A stretch of DNA of 64,000 nt from Oscillospiraceae bacterium (lineage in GTDB: Bacteria > Bacillota > Clostridia > Oscillospirales > CAG-272): assembly GCA_015063725.1 (NCBI GenBank), contig SVTP01000002.1:46185-110184 (forward strand), given 5' to 3'. Shown in pieces: positions 15,803-23,872 of the stretch (its first letter is position 1; each line of letters opens with the position of its first letter). A program made the position numbers and the translations under genes. The notes under the pieces were generated by a model. It ran no database searches. It was not told the origin of the DNA and saw only the letters and a list, made by a program, of their open reading frames with translations.

Positions 15803-17965
15803 ATGAACATTATTGAAAAACTCTCGCAAGAATTTAACATCAAGGTCGAGCACGTCGAAAAGACGGTTGAGCTCATCGACGAGGGCAACACCATCCCCTT
15901 TATCGCGCGTTACCGTAAAGAGGTTACGGGTAGCCTTGACGACAATATCCTGCGTGACCTGAACGACCGTCTCAACTTCTTGCGCAACATCGAAAAGAGA
16001 AAGCAAGAGGTCTTTGACCTCATTTCCGCTCAGGAAAAGATGACTCCCGAAATCGAAGCAGCCATTCAAGCAGCTGTTACCATTACCGAGGTTGACGATA
16101 TCTACCGTCCCTTCCGCCCGCACCGCAAAACGCGTGCATCCGTGGCAAGAGAAAAGGGACTCGAGCCCCTCGCCGCCCTCATCATCGCGCAAGAGCCCAC
16201 CTACGATCCCGCAATCGAGGTGCAAGCCGAAGCATTCATCGATGAAGAAAAGGGCGTTGCATCTGTTGAAGATGCCATCCAAGGAGCAAAAGACATTATC
16301 GCCGAGGATATTTCCGATAACGCCGAGTTCCGCAAAGAGCTCCGCCGCCTGACCTTTGAGTTTGGTACACTTTGCACCAAGGCAGCAAAAGAGGAGGACT
16401 CCGTATATTCGCAATATTACGAGTACGCCGAGGCACTCAAAAAGGTGCTTCCTCACCGCGTTCTCGCCATCAACCGCGGAGAAAAAGAGGATTTTCTCAA
16501 GGTCAACATCACCATCGCACCCGAAATCGTGCTCAACTACCTCTTCTCGCAGATCCTGCTGAACAACCAAAGCCCTGCAGAGAAGTATGTTTCCGCAGCG
16601 ATCCTTGATAGCTACGACCGTCTCATCGCGCCTTCCATTGAGCGCGAGATCCGCAGTGACATCTTTGATAACGCCTGCGAGGGCGCCATCAAGGTGTTTG
16701 CCGATAACCTGAGCCACCTTCTCATGGCGTCCCCCCTGAAGGGAAAGACCGTTCTTGGCTTTGACCCCGGCTACGCACACGGCTGCAAGCTCGCAGTTGT
16801 TGATAAGACCGGTAAGGTCGTTGACACCGCCGTTATCTATCCCGTTAAGCCCCGCGAAGAGATTGAGAAGAGCAAATCCATTATGAAGCGCCTCATCACC
16901 CGTCACAAGGTTGACGTCATCGCCATCGGTAACGGTACGGCATCCAAGGAGAGCGAGATCTTTGTTGCAAATCTCCTCAAAGAGATCCCCGAGGACACCA
17001 AATATATCGTTGTCAGCGAGGCAGGCGCATCCATCTACTCGGCATCCAAGCTTGCCGCTGAGGAGTTCCCGGAATTTGACGTTATGCAGAGAAGTGCAGT
17101 TTCCATCGCAAGACGCTTGCAGGATCCTCTTGCAGAACTGATCAAGATCGATCCCAAGGGCATCGGCGTCGGTCAGTATCAGCACGATATGAAGCAGGCA
17201 CGCCTTGACGAGGCCCTCGGTGGCGTGGTAGAGGATTGCGTAAACGCCGTCGGCGTTGATATCAACACCGCATCCTACTCGCTCCTGTCCTATATTTCGG
17301 GCATCAATATCACCTCCGCACGCAATATCGTTAAGTACCGCGAGGAGAATGGCGAGTTCACCAACCGCGCACAGCTCCTCAAGGTTCCGCGCATTGGTGC
17401 AAAGGCATACGAGCAGGCAGCAGGCTTTTTGCGTGTTCCCGGCGGTAAGGAGATCTTCGATAACACCGGCGTGCACCCCGAATCCTACGAGGCAGCCGCA
17501 ACCCTGCTTGCAAACTTCGGCTACACCAAAGAGGATGTAGCACAGGGCAACCTCAAGGACCTCGGCTCCAAGGTTGAGGGAGAGGGAATTGCCAACGTTG
17601 CCGCAAAGCTCGGTATTGGCGAGCCCACTCTGAAGGACATCGTCAGCGAGCTGGAAAAGCCCGGTCGTGACGTCCGTGATACGCTTCCTCCCCCCATTCT
17701 GCGCGATGACATCCTCGGCATTGAGGATCTTAAGCCCGACATGGAATTGACAGGAACCGTGCGCAACGTTATCGACTTTGGCGCATTCGTTGACATCGGC
17801 GTCCACCAGGACGGACTTGTGCATATCTCGCAGCTTTCCGATAAGTTTGTCAAGCACCCCTCCGACGTTGTTAAGGTTGGAGACGCCGTAAAGGTACGCG
17901 TTCTCAGTGTTGATATCGCAAAAAAACGTATCTCCCTTACTATGAGAAGTCGCCAAAAGGCATAA
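15803..17965 (+). CDS. tex: Tex-family transcription accessory protein
   Basis: Tex is a conserved RNA-binding protein linked to transcription and toxin gene control. The 720-residue protein has the N-terminal helical domain (ELFNIKVEH-like start, then [17 protein letters not shown] near 26-43), a YqgF/RuvC-like domain ([16 protein letters not shown] near 328), HhH repeats ([21 protein letters not shown] near 500) and a C-terminal S1 domain ([24 protein letters not shown] near 652). ATG 15803 is chosen because homologues start Met-Asn-Ile; ATG 15773 is the alternative, with GAAAGGA lying between them. Confidence 0.96.
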   Translation: MNIIEKLSQEFNIKVEHVEKTVELIDEGNTIPFIARYRKEVTGSLDDNILRDLNDRLNFLRNIEKRKQEVFDLISAQEKMTPEIEAAIQAAVTITEVDDIYRPFRPHRKTRASVAREKGLEPLAALIIAQEPTYDPAIEVQAEAFIDEEKGVASVEDAIQGAKDIIAEDISDNAEFRKELRRLTFEFGTLCTKAAKEEDSVYSQYYEYAEALKKVLPHRVLAINRGEKEDFLKVNITIAPEIVLNYLFSQILLNNQSPAEKYVSAAILDSYDRLIAPSIEREIRSDIFDNACEGAIKVFADNLSHLLMASPLKGKTVLGFDPGYAHGCKLAVVDKTGKVVDTAVIYPVKPREEIEKSKSIMKRLITRHKVDVIAIGNGTASKESEIFVANLLKEIPEDTKYIVVSEAGASIYSASKLAAEEFPEFDVMQRSAVSIARRLQDPLAELIKIDPKGIGVGQYQHDMKQARLDEALGGVVEDCVNAVGVDINTASYSLLSYISGINITSARNIVKYREENGEFTNRAQLLKVPRIGAKAYEQAAGFLRVPGGKEIFDNTGVHPESYEAAATLLANFGYTKEDVAQGNLKDLGSKVEGEGIANVAAKLGIGEPTLKDIVSELEKPGRDVRDTLPPPILRDDILGIEDLKPDMELTGTVRNVIDFGAFVDIGVHQDGLVHISQLSDKFVKHPSDVVKVGDAVKVRVLSVDIAKKRISLTMRSRQKA

Positions 17966-17981
17966 TTTAATAAATTAAAAA

Positions 17982-18022
17982 CAGGCGGTGTTTTCCATCC
18001 AGAGAACACCGCCTGAATTTTT
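17982..18022 (+). terminator. Intrinsic terminator after tex
   Basis: CAGGCGGTGTT (17982-17992) pairs with AACACCGCCTG (18005-18015) and is followed by AATTTTT. Confidence 0.88.
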
Positions 18023-18026
18023 AAAT

Positions 18027-18105
18027 ATTGTGCAGATTGCACAATAAAAAAGTGGAAATTTTGGGAGAAAAACATCTTCCAATTTTGGGGGAAATCTGTT
18101 ATAAT
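18027..18105 (+). promoter_or_regulatory. Complex promoter region of the ABC ATPase gene
   Basis: A perfect 19-bp palindrome, ATTGTGCA-GAT-TGCACAAT (18027-18045), stands upstream. Next come two direct repeats of AATTTTGGGrGAAA (18057-18070 and 18081-18094, 24 bases apart). The core is a poor -35 (TTCCAA 18077-18082), a 17-base spacer and a perfect -10 TATAAT (18100-18105). A weak -35 with flanking repeats is the pattern of an activator-dependent promoter. No regulator can be named. Confidence 0.6.
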
Positions 18106-18156
18106 ATATACGATAAAAATTATGCCTCGCAAGAGGCGCCAAGGAGGTCAATGATT

Positions 18157-19272
18157 ATGGCAAGTTTATCCCTCAGACACATTTATAAGAAGTATCCGGG
18201 TGGCGTTACCGCAGTTTCCGACTTCAACCTGGAAGTTAAAGATAAAGAATTTTTGGTATTGGTAGGTCCTTCCGGTTGCGGTAAGTCCACCACACTCCGT
18301 ATGATCGCAGGTCTTGAAGAGATCACTGAGGGTGAACTCTTTATTGGTGACCGTCTTGTAAACGACGTAGCTCCTAAGGATCGTAAGATCGCAATGGTAT
18401 TCCAGAACTACGCTCTGTACCCCCATATGTCCGTATTTGAGAACATGGCATTCGGTCTGAAGCTGAGCAAGGTTCCCAAGGAGACCATTAAGAAAAAGGT
18501 TGAGGAAGCAGCTCGCGTCCTTGATATCACCCACCTTCTCGACCGTAAGCCCAAGGCTCTTTCCGGTGGTCAGAAGCAGCGTGTAGCACTCGGCCGTGCT
18601 ATCGTTCGTGATCCTCTGGTATTCCTTCTTGACGAGCCTCTCTCCAACCTCGATGCAAAGCTCCGTGCAACCATGAGAACCGAGCTTACCAAACTTCACA
18701 ACCGCGTTGAAACCACCTTCGTATACGTAACGCACGACCAGGTAGAGGCTATGACCATGGCTACCAGAATCGTTGTTATGAAGGACGGTCTCATCCAACA
18801 GGTAGATACTCCTCAAACTCTGTACGATAACCCTGTAAACATCTTCGTAGCAGGCTTTATCGGCACACCTCAAATGAACTTCCTCAACGGCTCTCTCGTC
18901 AGAAAGGAAGACGGTGTTTACTTCGTATACGAGGGCAACGAGCTCAAGTTGCCTCAGGATAAGGCAGAAGCAGAAGCTCTGCAAGAGTACATCGGCCAAG
19001 AGGTTGTTGCAGGACTCCGTCCCGAGTGTATCCATGATGACGAGCTCTCCATCTCCAAGTGCCACGGCGCTACCGTTGAGTGCGACGTTGATGTTACCGA
19101 GCTTATGGGTGCAGAAATTTACCTCTACCTCACCGTTGGTGAAGAGGGCAGACTCACCGCTCGTGTTTCTTCCAGATCCACCACCAGAGCCGGCGAAAAG
19201 ATCACCGTTGGCTTCGATATGGACAGAATGCACTTCTTCGATAAAGACACCGAGCGTTGCTTCCTGCACTAA
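18157..19272 (+). CDS. Sugar ABC transporter ATPase, MsmK/UgpC family
   Basis: This 371-residue ATPase energises carbohydrate ABC importers. Motifs: Walker A GPSGCGKSTT (near 39-48), Q-loop AMVFQNYALYPHMSV, signature LSGGQKQRVALGRAIVRDP (near 135), Walker B VFLLDEPLSNLD and H-loop YVTHDQVEAMTMA. A C-terminal TOBE/OB region follows (LRPECIHDDE near 285). ATG 18151 lies only 3 bases from AAGGAGG, so ATG 18157 (MASLSLRHIYKKYPGG) is preferred. No permease or binding protein is adjacent. Stand-alone MsmK/MsmX-type ATPases serve several sugar transporters in Firmicutes, and the same is likely here. Confidence 0.95.
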   Translation: MASLSLRHIYKKYPGGVTAVSDFNLEVKDKEFLVLVGPSGCGKSTTLRMIAGLEEITEGELFIGDRLVNDVAPKDRKIAMVFQNYALYPHMSVFENMAFGLKLSKVPKETIKKKVEEAARVLDITHLLDRKPKALSGGQKQRVALGRAIVRDPLVFLLDEPLSNLDAKLRATMRTELTKLHNRVETTFVYVTHDQVEAMTMATRIVVMKDGLIQQVDTPQTLYDNPVNIFVAGFIGTPQMNFLNGSLVRKEDGVYFVYEGNELKLPQDKAEAEALQEYIGQEVVAGLRPECIHDDELSISKCHGATVECDVDVTELMGAEIYLYLTVGEEGRLTARVSSRSTTRAGEKITVGFDMDRMHFFDKDTERCFLH

Positions 19273-19285
19273 TTTGAATAAAATC

Positions 19286-19317
19286 GCCCAACCTTCAAAC
19301 GAAGGTTGGGCTTTTTG
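19286..19317 (+). terminator. Intrinsic terminator after the ABC ATPase
   Basis: GCCCAACCTTC and GAAGGTTGGGC with loop AAAC, followed by TTTTTG. Confidence 0.93.
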
Positions 19318-19325
19318 TTTAACCG

Positions 19326-19354
19326 TTGAAAAATTCAAAAAAAAATGCTATAAT
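19326..19354 (+). promoter_or_regulatory. Sigma-A promoter of the sigma-factor fusion gene
   Basis: TTGAAA 19326-19331, 17-base spacer, TATAAT 19349-19354. The start codon is 72 bases downstream. Confidence 0.85.
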
Positions 19355-19425
19355 GATAAAAAAGTTCCAACCTTTTTCAATTTGTGTGTCTATATGGGTG
19401 AAAGCTTTCAACGAGGTACAAACAA

Positions 19426-21093
19426 GTGAAACGACAAGATGCCGAAAAAATCATAACCGAATATCTTGGCCCCATATTTGGATTTGCGCTCAAGCGTTGC
19501 AAAAGCGTGCAGGATGCAGAGGACCTTTCGCAGGAGATCGTTCTGCGTGCCTTTCGTGCGCTTTTGTTTAAGGACGATATCGACAGCCACGCTAAATTTA
19601 TCTGGACGGTCGCGCACAACACCTTGAACAATTACTATCGCGATTCTGCCAAAAGCGTCATAGGTGTATCCATTGATGAGGTGGCAGAGCTGCTCGCCGA
19701 TCCCGATTCTGTTTGTGATAGTGACGACAATGCCGATACCATTCGCAAATTGCAGAGCGAGATCGCATATCTTTCAAAGCTGCAACGCAAAATCGTGGTT
19801 GCCTATTATTTTGAAAACCGCAAGCAGGCAGATATTGCAAAAGATTTGAATATCCCTCTCGGCACGGTTAAGTGGCACTTGTTTGAAGCGAAAAAAGAAT
19901 TGAAACGAGGTATGGATACTATGAGAAAAACAAGTGAGTTGAAATTTAATCCCATCAAATTTAATTACTATGGTATCAATGGCAACGTTGGTAAAAAATC
20001 CCCGGACGAGTTCTTCCGTTCCACTCTGTCGCAAAATATCTGTTACTGTGTGCGTAATACGGCAAAGACGGTTCATGAAATCGCCGACGATCTTGGCGTT
20101 TCCCCGGTGTACGTAGAGACAGAGGTAGAAATTCTTGAAGAATACGGCTTTTTGAAGCAAACAGGGGAGAAGTATATCGTTAATTTCGTTATCAACGAGC
20201 CAACAGCAGAGCTGCTCACCATGCAAAACGATATGTATAAGCGCGCAGCTGAGTTGTTTGCAAATGATCTGTATGATGAACTGACCTCTTCCGGTATTCT
20301 CGATGATCCGGACATTCGGTGCGAACAGACAGATGCCCCTATTTCTTTAACCGAATCCCCCAAAGCAGATCGCAATTTTATTCTGTGGTCGTTGATTCCT
20401 TATATTGCTGCTTGCTCCGGTGAAAAGCTGATGGATAAGCGCATTTCCTTTGAGGAAGTTGCTACGATCCGTCCGGACGGTGCACATAACATCTTTCATG
20501 CATCTGTTGTTTCGGATGAAATGATTCTTCCCGATGACTATGTGTATATGAATAATTGGTGCGGTCCTATGTGGAATGGGGGAGATCACCAGATGATGTG
20601 GCAAATTGACTCGGAATGGTCAAACCGAGCATCGGTAAAGGATAGAGACGTTCCCGAGGAACAGGAGCGAACAATCACTCTCCTGAATTGGGAAAAATAC
20701 AATTCAGTCGCCAAACGCGATTACGCATGGCTTGCGGAGCGCGGCTATATCAAAACCAACGGAGATTATGACGGACATTTCAAATCTGCATGGCAGATCG
20801 TGATCTTGTCCAGCAAAGAGATCAAAAACAAGCTTCTTGCCATTGGTGAACGGATTAAAGAAAAATATCAAGCTGAATTTGAAAGCTTGAAAAAGCCCTA
20901 CGCAAATGCGGTATTGGAGTCTGTTCCCGCACACTTGAAAAAGATCAAAGAGTACGAGCTGCAATTTCTGTTCCACTCTGACGGATGGTTCTTGCTTCAC
21001 TGCATTGTTGCACTTTTGAACAACGGCAAGTTAAAGCAGCCCACCGAAGGGCAGAGAAAGGCGCTGACTACAATTATTCTTCCCAATTCATAA
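19426..21093 (+). CDS. ECF-type sigma factor fused to a large winged-helix C-terminal region
   Basis: Residues 1-165 form a sigma-70 family protein. Region 2 includes AEDLSQEIVLRAFRALL and FIWTVAHNTLNNYYRD (near 32-80). Region 4 includes LSKLQRKIVVAYYFENRKQADIAKDLNIPLGTVKWHLFEAKKEL (near 115-162), so it should direct RNA polymerase to its own promoters. About 390 more residues follow: an NRDP-like winged helix (SQNICYCVRNTAKTVHEIADDLGVSPVYVETEV, near 200-232), then an aromatic-rich domain with no recognised motif. ECF sigma factors are usually near 170-200 residues, so 555 is exceptional. The start is GTG 19426 with GAGG upstream. No anti-sigma gene is adjacent, and the C-terminal part may sense the signal itself. 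Confidence 0.87.
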   Translation: MKRQDAEKIITEYLGPIFGFALKRCKSVQDAEDLSQEIVLRAFRALLFKDDIDSHAKFIWTVAHNTLNNYYRDSAKSVIGVSIDEVAELLADPDSVCDSDDNADTIRKLQSEIAYLSKLQRKIVVAYYFENRKQADIAKDLNIPLGTVKWHLFEAKKELKRGMDTMRKTSELKFNPIKFNYYGINGNVGKKSPDEFFRSTLSQNICYCVRNTAKTVHEIADDLGVSPVYVETEVEILEEYGFLKQTGEKYIVNFVINEPTAELLTMQNDMYKRAAELFANDLYDELTSSGILDDPDIRCEQTDAPISLTESPKADRNFILWSLIPYIAACSGEKLMDKRISFEEVATIRPDGAHNIFHASVVSDEMILPDDYVYMNNWCGPMWNGGDHQMMWQIDSEWSNRASVKDRDVPEEQERTITLLNWEKYNSVAKRDYAWLAERGYIKTNGDYDGHFKSAWQIVILSSKEIKNKLLAIGERIKEKYQAEFESLKKPYANAVLESVPAHLKKIKEYELQFLFHSDGWFLLHCIVALLNNGKLKQPTEGQRKALTTIILPNS

Positions 21094-21127
21094 GAAAACA
21101 CCGCCGAGAGCCGAACTGAGTAGCGAA

Positions 21128-21172
21128 AGCCTCCCTCCGGGAGGGAGGGGGACCGCGATAGCGGTGGAAGGA
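21128..21172. repeat. Half copy of the MITE-like repeat found at 46499
   Basis: The stretch starting AGCCTCCCTCC, a hairpin with GGGAGGGAGG, then GACCGCGATAGCGGTGGAAGGAG, parallels the left half of the element at 46499-46550 (AGCCTCCCTTG..AAAGGGAGG..GGCGTAAGCCGTGACGGAG). Only the left half is present. Confidence 0.55.
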
Positions 21173-21224
21173 GCACGCGGTATTTTGGAATAGCACTTGC
21201 TATAAAACAATAATTCACCTATGC

Positions 21225-21255
21225 AAAAAGCCGATGGTGTGTACCATCGGCTTTT
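21225..21255. terminator. Bidirectional terminator between convergent genes
   Basis: AAAAGCCGATGGT and ACCATCGGCTTTT with a 4-base loop. A-tract and T-tract flank both sides, serving the sigma-fusion gene (+) and the SGNH gene (-). Confidence 0.88.
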
Positions 21256-21262
21256 GTGATTA

Positions 21263-22222
21263 TTAAATATTATTCTTCTTATTCTCCAACGCACGTATCA
21301 AATTTTCGGCATAAACGCAAAATCCTTCGGTGTTGGGGTGCAGGTCATCGGCAAAGTAGGTCTTTTCGTGGGGGATCATTTGCAGTCCGTCAATAACGGT
21401 GATGCCAAACTGATGCGCAGCATCGGCAATGGTGGCGCCCACCTCACGAATATGTCCAAAGGGGAGCTGGATGGTGTCAAAATCGCCGCACCAAATGGGC
21501 GTAATGACGTACAGCTGAGCCTCGGGGAAGAGCGTGAGCACCTTTTTGATGTACTCCTCGCAACGCAGATGAATGGCGTCAAGCGAGTGAAAACGCCGAG
21601 CATCGTTCGTTCCAAAGGCAACAAAAACGGTGTCGGGCTCAAAGTCGCCGCGGTCAAGCGTTGTGGGCTCAAAGAAAGAACCGCCCACGCCTTGAATCAC
21701 ACTTGCGGCGTTAAAATGGTCGCTGACCTGATACGCATAAGAGAGCGTTTCAACGTCCGAGTTCCACCCCTGCGTAATCGAGTCACCAAGAAAGAGGAAC
21801 TTGCGCGCGAACTCGTGCGGACGTGCAACAGAACCGTCGGCAATCTCCAAAAGCTTAATGCCGGCGATCACGTCGTGGCAGGGCAGATGGATGGTTACGC
21901 GATGCAGCTTTTCATTGTTGGAGACGTCAATGAGCGTGTCCTCTCCCGCAGTAGCGTGAGAGTTTTCCAAAAGAATCCCGTCAACCTTTACCTCGTACTT
22001 GCCCGTGACAGTGGGGCGGAATTTCACCCAAGGCGAGTCGGTCCAAAAGTCCAGACGCACACCCGTCGAGGTTTTTGCGTTGCCGTAAATAAAGCTGTCG
22101 ATAACCGAATAAGCATCGAGCTGCGCAGGTGTCATTTTGCAAAAATGCACGCCGTCAATATTTTCCCAAATCTGCATCGCACCCACGGCAATGCTCTCTA
22201 TTTGTTTAAAGGAAAGTCGCAT
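21263..22222 (-). CDS. SGNH/GDSL-type esterase with N-terminal beta domain
   Basis: The 319-residue protein has an N-terminal region of about 135 residues rich in beta strands (VKFRPTVTGKYEVKVDG, VTIHLPCHDVIAGIKLLEI) followed by an SGNH hydrolase domain. Block I is KFLFLGDSITQGW with the catalytic Ser near 148, block III is VFVAFGTNDARRF with Asn near 205, and block V is DDLHPNTEG with the Asp/His pair near 297. This two-domain layout resembles carbohydrate esterase family 2 and related deacetylases. No signal peptide is seen, so the substrate is probably intracellular. GGAGA precedes ATG 22222, with a promoter at 22284-22312. Confidence 0.88.
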   Translation of the reverse strand: MRLSFKQIESIAVGAMQIWENIDGVHFCKMTPAQLDAYSVIDSFIYGNAKTSTGVRLDFWTDSPWVKFRPTVTGKYEVKVDGILLENSHATAGEDTLIDVSNNEKLHRVTIHLPCHDVIAGIKLLEIADGSVARPHEFARKFLFLGDSITQGWNSDVETLSYAYQVSDHFNAASVIQGVGGSFFEPTTLDRGDFEPDTVFVAFGTNDARRFHSLDAIHLRCEEYIKKVLTLFPEAQLYVITPIWCGDFDTIQLPFGHIREVGATIADAAHQFGITVIDGLQMIPHEKTYFADDLHPNTEGFCVYAENLIRALENKKNNI

Positions 22223-22283
22223 ATCGTGTCTCCTTTTTCAAGAAACTTATTTAAGCGCAAAGAGGAATATATCAGATGTGTGT

Positions 22284-22312
22284 ATTATAACACAAAATTG
22301 TCAAAAATGCAA
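22284..22312 (-). promoter_or_regulatory. Sigma-A promoter of the SGNH esterase gene
   Basis: Read on the minus strand: TTGCAT, 17 bases, TATAAT (plus-strand ATTATA at 22284-22289). Confidence 0.82.
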
Positions 22313-22373
22313 GAGATTGCAAAAAAAGACGAAAAGAGAAGATAAAAGATTGCAAGAAAAATATGTTTTTCAC

Positions 22374-22402
22374 TTGACAACTAAGAGATTTTGTATTATA
22401 AT
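22374..22402 (+). promoter_or_regulatory. Sigma-A promoter of tRNA-Gly
   Basis: TTGACA 22374-22379, 17-base spacer, TATAAT 22397-22402, 14 bases before the tRNA 5' end. Confidence 0.93.
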
Positions 22403-22416
22403 TGTAAGGCACCCAA

Positions 22417-22490
22417 GCAGGTGTAACTCAATGGCAGAGTGTCCGCTTCCCAAGCCGAATACGCGGGTTCGATTCCCGTCACCTGCTCCA
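22417..22490 (+). tRNA. tRNA-Gly (anticodon CCC)
   Basis: A 74-base gene with encoded CCA. Acceptor GCAGGTG pairs with CACCTGC; the D arm is ACTC..GAGT; the T arm is GCGGG-TTCGATT-CCCGT (one G-T). The anticodon loop TTCCCAA gives CCC. The anticodon stem TCCGC/GCCGA carries a central C-C mismatch, unusual for a functional tRNA. The consensus promoter and terminator support expression, while the mismatch may be a real feature or the start of decay. Its 3' end is part of a 29-bp perfect palindrome described separately. Confidence 0.93.
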
Positions 22491-22538
22491 AAAAAGCCCC
22501 CCTCGCACTGCGAGGGGGGCTTTTTTGGAGCAGGTGAC
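22478..22538. repeat. Perfect 29-bp inverted repeat joining tRNA-Gly 3' end, terminator and an inverted tRNA 3' copy
   Basis: Left arm 22478-22506 and right arm 22510-22538 are exact reverse complements around the loop ACT. The left arm is the last 13 bases of tRNA-Gly (with CCA), AAAAA, and the terminator half-stem GCCCCCCTCGC. The right arm is the other half-stem, TTTTTT, and an inverted copy of the tRNA 3' end (GGAGCAGGTGAC). The inner part is a strong terminator. The outer part is unexplained; the tRNA-Ile2 locus has the same architecture. Confidence 0.92.
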
Positions 22539-22764
22539 GCTTTTCAAAATCGTGCGCGCTCTACGCCCGTGGCGAATTTGCAAAGCAAATTTGCGGCTCG
22601 ATTGCAATAATCGAGCCTTGGTTCAGATTCCCGTCACTGCGAGGGGGTTCTTTTTTGGAATAGATGACGCTTTTCAAAATCGTGCGCGCCCTGCGCCCGC
22701 GGTGAATTTGCGAAGCAAATTTGCGGCTCGATTGCAATAATCGAGCCTTGGTTCAGATTCCCGT
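22506..22764. repeat. Two tandem 130-bp repeats downstream of tRNA-Gly with T-arm-like remnants
   Basis: Copies 22506-22635 and 22636-22764 are about 90 percent identical by eye (for example TTTTCAAAATCGTGCGCG at 22541 and 22671, GCGGCTCGATTGCAATAATC at 22594 and 22724). Each begins with the right half of the tRNA terminator and a T run. Each then has a GCAAATTTGC hairpin and a GGCTCGATT/AATCGAGCC hairpin, and ends in GGTTCAGATTCCCGT, which resembles the tRNA-Gly T arm with one inserted A. This fills the gap between tRNA-Gly and the EamA gene; I see no protein gene in it. Confidence 0.88.
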
Positions 22765-22767
22765 TAG

Positions 22768-23709
22768 CTATACTTCTTTTATCTCTTCTTCTTGCTTCTT
22801 CCCCAAAAACTGCGGCAGCTGTGCCAGCACGATTGCGGCGAACACAAGGGCGCAACCGCCAAACTCGCGCGGAGTGAGGGTGTTGCCCGAAATGATCCAA
22901 CCGCCAAGCGCGGCAAATACGCTCTCCAAGCTCATGGTCAGAGAAGCGACGGGCGGCGCGGCGTATTTTTGACCGTAGATCTGCAATGTGTAAGCCACAC
23001 CCGAGGACATAATACCCATATAAAGCAGCTGCGGTGCGGCGGCAAGCACGTTTGCCCACACGACCGTTTCAAAACAGAGGGCAAGGAGCCCAGAAAGAAC
23101 ACCGCCAAACAAAAACTGCAACGCTGAGAGCAATATCGGGCCAACGGGGTCGCCGTAGCGGTCGATGACAAGAATATGAAAGGTAAAGGTCAGGGCGCAA
23201 CCAAGCATCAGGACGTCACCGAGATAGATGTTGTGCAGACCTTCCGAAAGGCTGAGCAGATAAATGCCACACATGGCAACTGCCACGGCAAACCAAATAA
23301 AAATACCGCTCTTTTTGCCAAAGAACATCGAAACCACGGGCACAAGCACCACGTAAAGCGCGGTGATAAAGCCTGCTCTTGCCTCGCTTGCCGAGCCGTC
23401 GGGGTAAACCGAGAGGCCGTATTGCTGAAAATTCACGCTCACCGTCAAAAGAATACCGCACAAAATGCCGCCAATGAGCATTTCGCGCATCTTTGCCTTT
23501 TCGGAGGGGAAGATGGGCTTCTTGGTCTTTGCGCGCTTGATGCCCAGCACCAAAAAGAGTGCCGCCGCGCCAATAAAGCAACGAATGGCGTTAAAGGCAA
23601 AGGGGGGGACGAGGTCGGCAGCTTGCGCCTGTGCCACAAAGGCAAGTCCCCAAATCAGGGCAGCCAGAGCAAGAATAGCACTACCCTTGAGGTTGTTGAG
23701 AAATTTCAT
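22768..23709 (-). CDS. EamA-family (DMT superfamily) transporter
   Basis: The 313-residue protein has ten hydrophobic segments arranged as two EamA repeats. The first opens with AILALAALIWGLAFVAQAQA (residues 11-30) and contains FNAIRCFIGAAALFLV. The second has GDVLMLGCALTFTFHILVIDRY and ends with LTMSLESVFAALGGWIISGNTLTPREFGGCALVFAAIVLAQL, the typical Leu-Glu-Pro-like helix and closing pair. These proteins export or exchange metabolites, and the substrate cannot be read from sequence. Transcribed from a minus-strand promoter at 23746-23774, divergent from the TetR gene, which may regulate it. Confidence 0.92.
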   Translation of the reverse strand: MKFLNNLKGSAILALAALIWGLAFVAQAQAADLVPPFAFNAIRCFIGAAALFLVLGIKRAKTKKPIFPSEKAKMREMLIGGILCGILLTVSVNFQQYGLSVYPDGSASEARAGFITALYVVLVPVVSMFFGKKSGIFIWFAVAVAMCGIYLLSLSEGLHNIYLGDVLMLGCALTFTFHILVIDRYGDPVGPILLSALQFLFGGVLSGLLALCFETVVWANVLAAAPQLLYMGIMSSGVAYTLQIYGQKYAAPPVASLTMSLESVFAALGGWIISGNTLTPREFGGCALVFAAIVLAQLPQFLGKKQEEEIKEV

Positions 23710-23745
23710 AGAAATCAGTTCCTTTTCCCAAAATCAATACAACAC

Positions 23746-23774
23746 ATTATAGCATATTCCGCGCAAAAAATCAA
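23746..23774 (-). promoter_or_regulatory. Sigma-A promoter of the EamA transporter
   Basis: On the minus strand TTGATT, 17 bases, TATAAT (plus ATTATA 23746-23751, AATCAA 23769-23774). Confidence 0.83.
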
Positions 23775-23810
23775 TGCTTTTACAAATATTATAAACTTTT
23801 CCGCTCCATC

Positions 23811-23839
23811 TTGCAAAAGGCGAAAAAAAATGCTATAAT
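23811..23839 (+). promoter_or_regulatory. Sigma-A promoter of the TetR-DUF308-plsY operon
   Basis: TTGCAA 23811-23816, 17-base spacer, TATAAT 23834-23839. Confidence 0.85.
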
Positions 23840-23872
23840 ATATGCATAAGACAAAAGAGAGGAGGTATGCTT

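Noticed and set aside
22137..22740. Predicted small proteins through tRNA-Gly and the 130-bp repeats
   Set aside because: They read through the tRNA and its tail; such frames arise from open tRNA-flank sequence and lack ribosome binding sites.
22478..22764. CRISPR array or integron attC array behind tRNA-Gly
   Set aside because: Only two 130-bp tandem units, no short repeat-spacer alternation, and no cas or integrase genes nearby.
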